In this document: piece by piece, positions 4,207-6,997 of the stretch
How the letters are laid out: every line of letters starts with the position of its first letter
Numbering within the stretch: position 1 is the stretch's first letter
NCBI GenBank assembly: GCA_004322375.1
Contig: SCUC01000533.1
Span: forward strand, 1-6,997
Length of the DNA stretch: 6,997 nt
Origin: Bacteroidota bacterium
GTDB lineage: Bacteria > Bacteroidota > Ignavibacteria > UBA10030 > SZUA-254
Direction of reading: 5' to 3'
Made by a program: the position numbers and the translations under genes
The notes under the pieces: model-generated
Database searches by the model: none
What the model was told of the DNA's origin: nothing
The model's input: the letters and a program-made list of their open reading frames with translations, nothing else

Positions 4207-5597
4207 TATTTCCCCGTCAGCAACGTTCGTAAAGCAACTTGCCCCTTGCGCGAGAAGTTGATTGACTCGCCTAAGATCCGTTCCGCTTCCTGCGGGGCGT
4301 GAAAGCCTGTGGAGTTTTCCGCTTCCACAAAATCTAAATAGAATTGCGCCTTGCGCTGGTATTGCTGCGCCGTTGCCAATGCTGAATTTGTCGAATCGGC
4401 TGTGCGTACCATTTTCAAATCGTTGATTAAATCCACAAGCGCGTCCATTGCAACGTTGCGCAAACGGAACGTTCTTTCCTGTATCGTCTCTGCGCGGGCT
4501 TTCAATTCCTCTTCGGGCCACTTGTGGCACGTCTGGCAAGCGCGGTTGATATTCAGCAGCGGGCTGCGAACATGATGGTCGCTGATTTTCAATGCCCCTT
4601 CCCGCTTATACGGCATGTGGCAATCGGCGCAGGCAACTCCTGAACGCGCGTGGATTCCTTGATTCCATAGTTCAAACTCCGGGTGCTGCGCTTTCAATGC
4701 GGGAGCTTTTGTTTCGGCGTGTGTCCAATCCTTGAACTCAGTCTCATCGTAATACGCCATGATACTGTCTATCTTCAATCCTTTTGCCCAGGGATACACA
4801 AGCCGCTTTTCCGGTCCTTTGAAATAATATTCAACGTGACACTGCCCGCAGACATAGGTGCGCATTTCCTGCCGCGTCGCCATTGCATTCACATCGTAGT
4901 TTTGAATCCCTTGCGATGCTTTGAGAGCGCGAATCCCTTCAATAAATCCGGGACGGGTGACACGCAACGCCATCGTAGCAGGATCGTGACAATCAATGCA
5001 GGCTACAGGATGCGAAACCAGCTTCCGCGCCTCGGAGTAAGGCATGTGGTTCATTTTCTCGAATCCCTTTATCAAATCTCTGCCGCCAAGATTTTTGTAC
5101 GGCACATAGACTGAAGCATGACAGTGCATGCATGTACCCGGCTGCTTCACGACCTGCTGCCGTTCCGTGAATGTTTGGTCATCAAGCATATAGGCATGAC
5201 CGCGTTCTTCCCTGAAGTCAACCGCAAACGCATATCCCGCCCACATTGTTTTCAACCGCGGGTCTTCTTCTAAGCGCGATTGCGCAACCACGGAGCGTGG
5301 ATCCACCTGTGTTGGGGTGCGGGCAATCGCTTCGCTCCCACCGTGCCGCGTTCGAATCTGATCCACTGTCCGCTTGTATCCGTCATATTGCATCGGGAAA
5401 TTTTTTCCCCATAACGCAGGATCTTCCGTCGTATCGGTCAGATCAACCACTCTGAAAAAAGGATTACGCGCTTCTTGCTTATGCTCCATAATATTGATAA
5501 GCAACGCTGCCGAGCCAAATGCCGCTACAGCGACAATAATAGAAACGAGAGTAATAATTCTAATCGGGCGTTTCCCGGATGGTTGTTGTTCATTCAT
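4206..5597 (-). CDS. nrfA: Ammonia-forming cytochrome c nitrite reductase, catalytic subunit NrfA (CxxCH variant)
   Basis: A 463-residue pentaheme cytochrome c that reduces nitrite to ammonium with six electrons, on the outer face of the cytoplasmic membrane. An N-terminal hydrophobic segment (about 12-35) is a signal or anchor. Heme motifs are CMHCH (156-160), CIDCH (200-204), CGQCH (250-254), CADCH (323-327) and CQTCH (354-358). Family residues match: R132 (in R-G-H-A-Y) for the active-site Arg, E256-Y257 in the Q-C-H-V-E-Y-Y-F signature for the calcium ligand and catalytic Tyr, and K302-x-Q304-H305 for the calcium ligands and catalytic His. H341/H342 are probable distal heme ligands. The oddity is heme 1, the substrate heme: most NrfA have CxxCK with Lys as the proximal ligand, while this one has His. 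CxxCH forms are known in some lineages such as Campylobacter. nrfH lies 86 bp upstream; the VOC gene overlaps its stop. No Shine-Dalgarno is seen. Confidence 0.94.
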   Translation of the reverse strand: MNEQQPSGKRPIRIITLVSIIVAVAAFGSAALLINIMEHKQEARNPFFRVVDLTDTTEDPALWGKNFPMQYDGYKRTVDQIRTRHGGSEAIARTPTQVDPRSVVAQSRLEEDPRLKTMWAGYAFAVDFREERGHAYMLDDQTFTERQQVVKQPGTCMHCHASVYVPYKNLGGRDLIKGFEKMNHMPYSEARKLVSHPVACIDCHDPATMALRVTRPGFIEGIRALKASQGIQNYDVNAMATRQEMRTYVCGQCHVEYYFKGPEKRLVYPWAKGLKIDSIMAYYDETEFKDWTHAETKAPALKAQHPEFELWNQGIHARSGVACADCHMPYKREGALKISDHHVRSPLLNINRACQTCHKWPEEELKARAETIQERTFRLRNVAMDALVDLINDLKMVRTADSTNSALATAQQYQRKAQFYLDFVEAENSTGFHAPQEAERILGESINFSRKGQVALRTLLTGK

Positions 5598-5683
5598 GAG
5601 TTTTCTGTTTATTGTTTTTTACAATTGCTGCTGTCTAAATCCAAAATCCTCAATCCTACGGGTTGTAAACTAAATTCTAAAAT
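5598..5683. other. nrfH-nrfA spacer with short GGATT-type repeats
   Basis: An 86-bp AT-rich gap. On the minus strand, 5658-5634 contains three spaced GGATT steps (AGGATTG, AGGATTTT, GGATTTAG), and next to nrfH there is TTTAG-AATTTAG. A small ATTGT-AAAAA-ACAAT hairpin lies nearer nrfA. No terminator or promoter consensus is evident, so nrfH and nrfA are probably cotranscribed. Confidence 0.45.
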
Positions 5684-6133
5684 TCAAGGGTGTCCCACTT
5701 CTCGATGGCATTGAAGACAGGAGATTTGCTCTCCCTCTCCATGTGGCGCTTCGATAGCGTCAACGATTTCCTGGTGACATTTGCGGCAGGCTTTTTCCGC
5801 CACTTCCCGGTTCCGCTCTTTGATTTGAATCGGCTCATGGAAATCGCCCGACGTAAACGCGAACGAGTGCCAGAACCCGTTCTCTGCTTTCGTAAGGTAT
5901 TTCGGAACAAATCCCGGAGGAGTATGGCAATCGTTACACACTGCGACGGAATGATGGCTCGATTTCAGCCAGCCATCATACTGCTCGTTCATAATATGGC
6001 AATTGGCGCACGCTGCAGGATCGTTGGTTAAATACGATCCACCCTTCGCGTAAATAAACGTATAACTCCCCACACCAATTGCCAGACCGACGACAATGCT
6101 CAGGAACACTGTAACTGTGCTTTGGATTTTCAT
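5684..6133 (-). CDS. nrfH: Tetraheme quinol dehydrogenase NrfH, membrane electron donor to NrfA
   Basis: A 149-residue NapC/NirT-family cytochrome. One N-terminal transmembrane helix (about 5-29) anchors it, and the rest lies outside with four heme motifs: CANCH (42-46), CNDCH (66-70), CRKCH (116-120) and CLQCH (139-143). M48, just after the first motif (C-H-I-M), corresponds to the unusual Met ligand of heme 1 in Desulfovibrio NrfH, where quinol is oxidised. The spacing H-H-S-V-A-V-C-N-D-C-H and the G-F-V-P-K-Y segment (74-79) are typical of the family. It takes electrons from menaquinol and passes them to NrfA in a membrane complex. The length is normal (about 150-170 aa). It begins 4 bp after the S9 peptidase stop, without a Shine-Dalgarno, which suggests reinitiation or readthrough from that gene. 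No cytochrome c maturation genes are in the window. Confidence 0.94.
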   Translation of the reverse strand: MKIQSTVTVFLSIVVGLAIGVGSYTFIYAKGGSYLTNDPAACANCHIMNEQYDGWLKSSHHSVAVCNDCHTPPGFVPKYLTKAENGFWHSFAFTSGDFHEPIQIKERNREVAEKACRKCHQEIVDAIEAPHGEGEQISCLQCHREVGHP

Positions 6134-6137
6134 GAAG

Positions 6138-6997
6138 TTAATTCAACAAAAATTCCTTCATAAACAGCACGGTCGAGTAAAACTGGAAATCCTGGTTCTT
6201 CTTTTTCGCGAATCCATGTCCCTCGTCATTCGCCATGAGATACCATACAGGAGTGTTCGTCTTCTTTAACGAAGCGACGATTTGGTCGGCTTCCGTGTAA
6301 GGCACGCGCGGGTCGTTTTTCCCCTGGATGACAAACATCGGCTTTTTAATTTTTTCGATATTGTTCAGAGGAGCTATCTTGTTGAGAAACTCGCGCATCT
6401 TCGGTTCTTGCTCGTTGCCATATTCTACCCGTCGTAAATCTCTACGGTACGCTTCCGTTCGTTCAAGAAACGTTACGAGATTCGACATCCCGACAATATC
6501 CACCGCGCAGCGTATTTTATCAGAGTAAAATGTTGAAATCGCAAGCGTCATGTGTCCGCCGTAGCTTCCGCCGGTAATCATAATACGGTTGCCGTCGAGA
6601 TTCGGTTGTTGCTTTATCCAGTCGAGCAGAGCGTCAATATCTTTGTACGATTCTTCCCGCAAAAATCCGTTATCCATTTTTGTGAATGATTTCCCGTACC
6701 CCGTTGAGCCACGCACGTTGGGATAGATAATTGCGACACCCATCTCGTTCAAGAAGTAATTATTTCTTCCCTGGAATCCCGGGCGCGCCTGTCCCTCCGG
6801 TCCGCCGTGGATATTGACAATAACGGGAACTTTCCCCGAATACTTTGCAGCAGGTGGCTTGTACAGGAATCCTGAAATCATTTTTCCGTCGAACGATTTC
6901 CACTTAATAAGCTCAGGTTCCGGGAAGTTATCTACATTCAATCCGCCGGTTTCGCTAAACGTCCACCGTTCCAGCTTGCCGCTGTTCACTTCAAGAG
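6138..6997 (-). CDS. S9-family prolyl oligopeptidase-like serine peptidase, C-terminal part (5' end beyond the window)
   Basis: The last 285 codons of an alpha/beta-hydrolase peptidase; the reading frame stays open to the right edge, and a GTG at 6989 is internal, not a start. Residue numbers here count from that GTG. The oxyanion segment H-G-G-P-E-G (61-66) precedes N-V-R-G-S-T-G-Y-G (91-99), the nucleophile elbow G-G-S-Y-G-G has S142, the acid is D226 in G-K-N-D-P-R-V-P, and the catalytic His is H258 in E-G-H-G-F. This is the S9 (prolyl oligopeptidase/dipeptidyl-peptidase/acylaminoacyl-peptidase) triad in the right order. The missing N-terminal part would be the beta-propeller that filters peptide size. 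Such enzymes cleave short peptides, in the periplasm or cytoplasm; the signal region is not visible. It lies 4 bp upstream of nrfH, so it may share a transcript with the nitrite reductase genes, though no functional link is known. Confidence 0.9.
   Translation of the reverse strand, partial: LEVNSGKLERWTFSETGGLNVDNFPEPELIKWKSFDGKMISGFLYKPPAAKYSGKVPVIVNIHGGPEGQARPGFQGRNNYFLNEMGVAIIYPNVRGSTGYGKSFTKMDNGFLREESYKDIDALLDWIKQQPNLDGNRIMITGGSYGGHMTLAISTFYSDKIRCAVDIVGMSNLVTFLERTEAYRRDLRRVEYGNEQEPKMREFLNKIAPLNNIEKIKKPMFVIQGKNDPRVPYTEADQIVASLKKTNTPVWYLMANDEGHGFAKKKNQDFQFYSTVLFMKEFLLN

Noticed and set aside
4207..4539. In-frame upstream extension of the VOC protein to a 235-residue product
   Set aside because: The extra 111 residues lie out of frame inside nrfA and resemble no domain; the TAATG start with GGGGA gives the exact VOC fold.
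4683..5114. Plus-strand frame of 143 codons inside nrfA
   Set aside because: Antisense shadow of a well-conserved heme protein; no ribosome site or family features.
6987..6989. GTG at 6989 as the true start of the S9 peptidase
   Set aside because: The frame continues open to the edge, and S9 enzymes need a large N-terminal domain before the hydrolase part; this GTG is an internal Val codon.

Overview
The window fits a Gram-negative, anaerobic or facultative heterotroph of the Bacteroidota/Ignavibacteriota type. This is an inference from the NrfHA-type nitrite reductase pair, the S9 peptidase and the metallochaperone family; no taxonomic marker is present. Several genes have strong Shine-Dalgarno sequences and two promoters look like sigma-70 promoters, which fits Ignavibacteria-like lineages better than classical Bacteroidetes. 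All ten genes are on the minus strand, so transcription runs from high to low coordinates. There are no RNA genes, IS elements or CRISPR arrays, and no gene-free stretch over 300 bases.

Right part (6997 to about 3830), energy metabolism: the C-terminal catalytic half of an S9 prolyl oligopeptidase-family enzyme (cut by the window edge) is followed 4 bp later by nrfH (tetraheme quinol dehydrogenase), then nrfA (pentaheme ammonia-forming nitrite reductase), then a VOC/glyoxalase-fold protein whose start codon overlaps the nrfA stop (TAATG). NrfH passes electrons from quinols to NrfA, which reduces nitrite to ammonium. This NrfA has CxxCH at the first heme instead of the usual CxxCK. A Crp/Fnr-family regulator (3735-3046) follows and could control this block.

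Middle (3000 to about 1400), heavy-metal cassette: a good promoter (TTGACA-17-TATCTT) with a dyad operator over its -10 drives an ArsR/SmtB repressor, a MerT-MerP fusion and a CopZ-type iron-sulfur/zinc metallochaperone. The three genes are tightly packed (4-bp overlap, then a 1-bp gap). This resembles a mercury or soft-metal uptake operon, but no mercuric reductase (merA) lies in it.

Left part (1400 to 1): a second promoter (TTGACA-18-TATATT) with a C-tract in its spacer drives an unusual CsoR/FrmR-family protein and, 7 bp further on, a previously uncalled 49-residue secreted peptide with four cysteines. A strong 11-bp-stem terminator ends this unit. Next come a Met-rich four-helix membrane protein (DUF6789-like) and the first 44 residues of a thioredoxin-like CxxC protein, cut by the left edge.

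The left 3 kb thus reads as a soft-metal and thiol handling island with two differently built sensors. The least explained parts are the secreted Cys peptide, the CsoR paralogue that lacks canonical ligands but has a C-terminal Cys cluster, and the Met-rich membrane protein.
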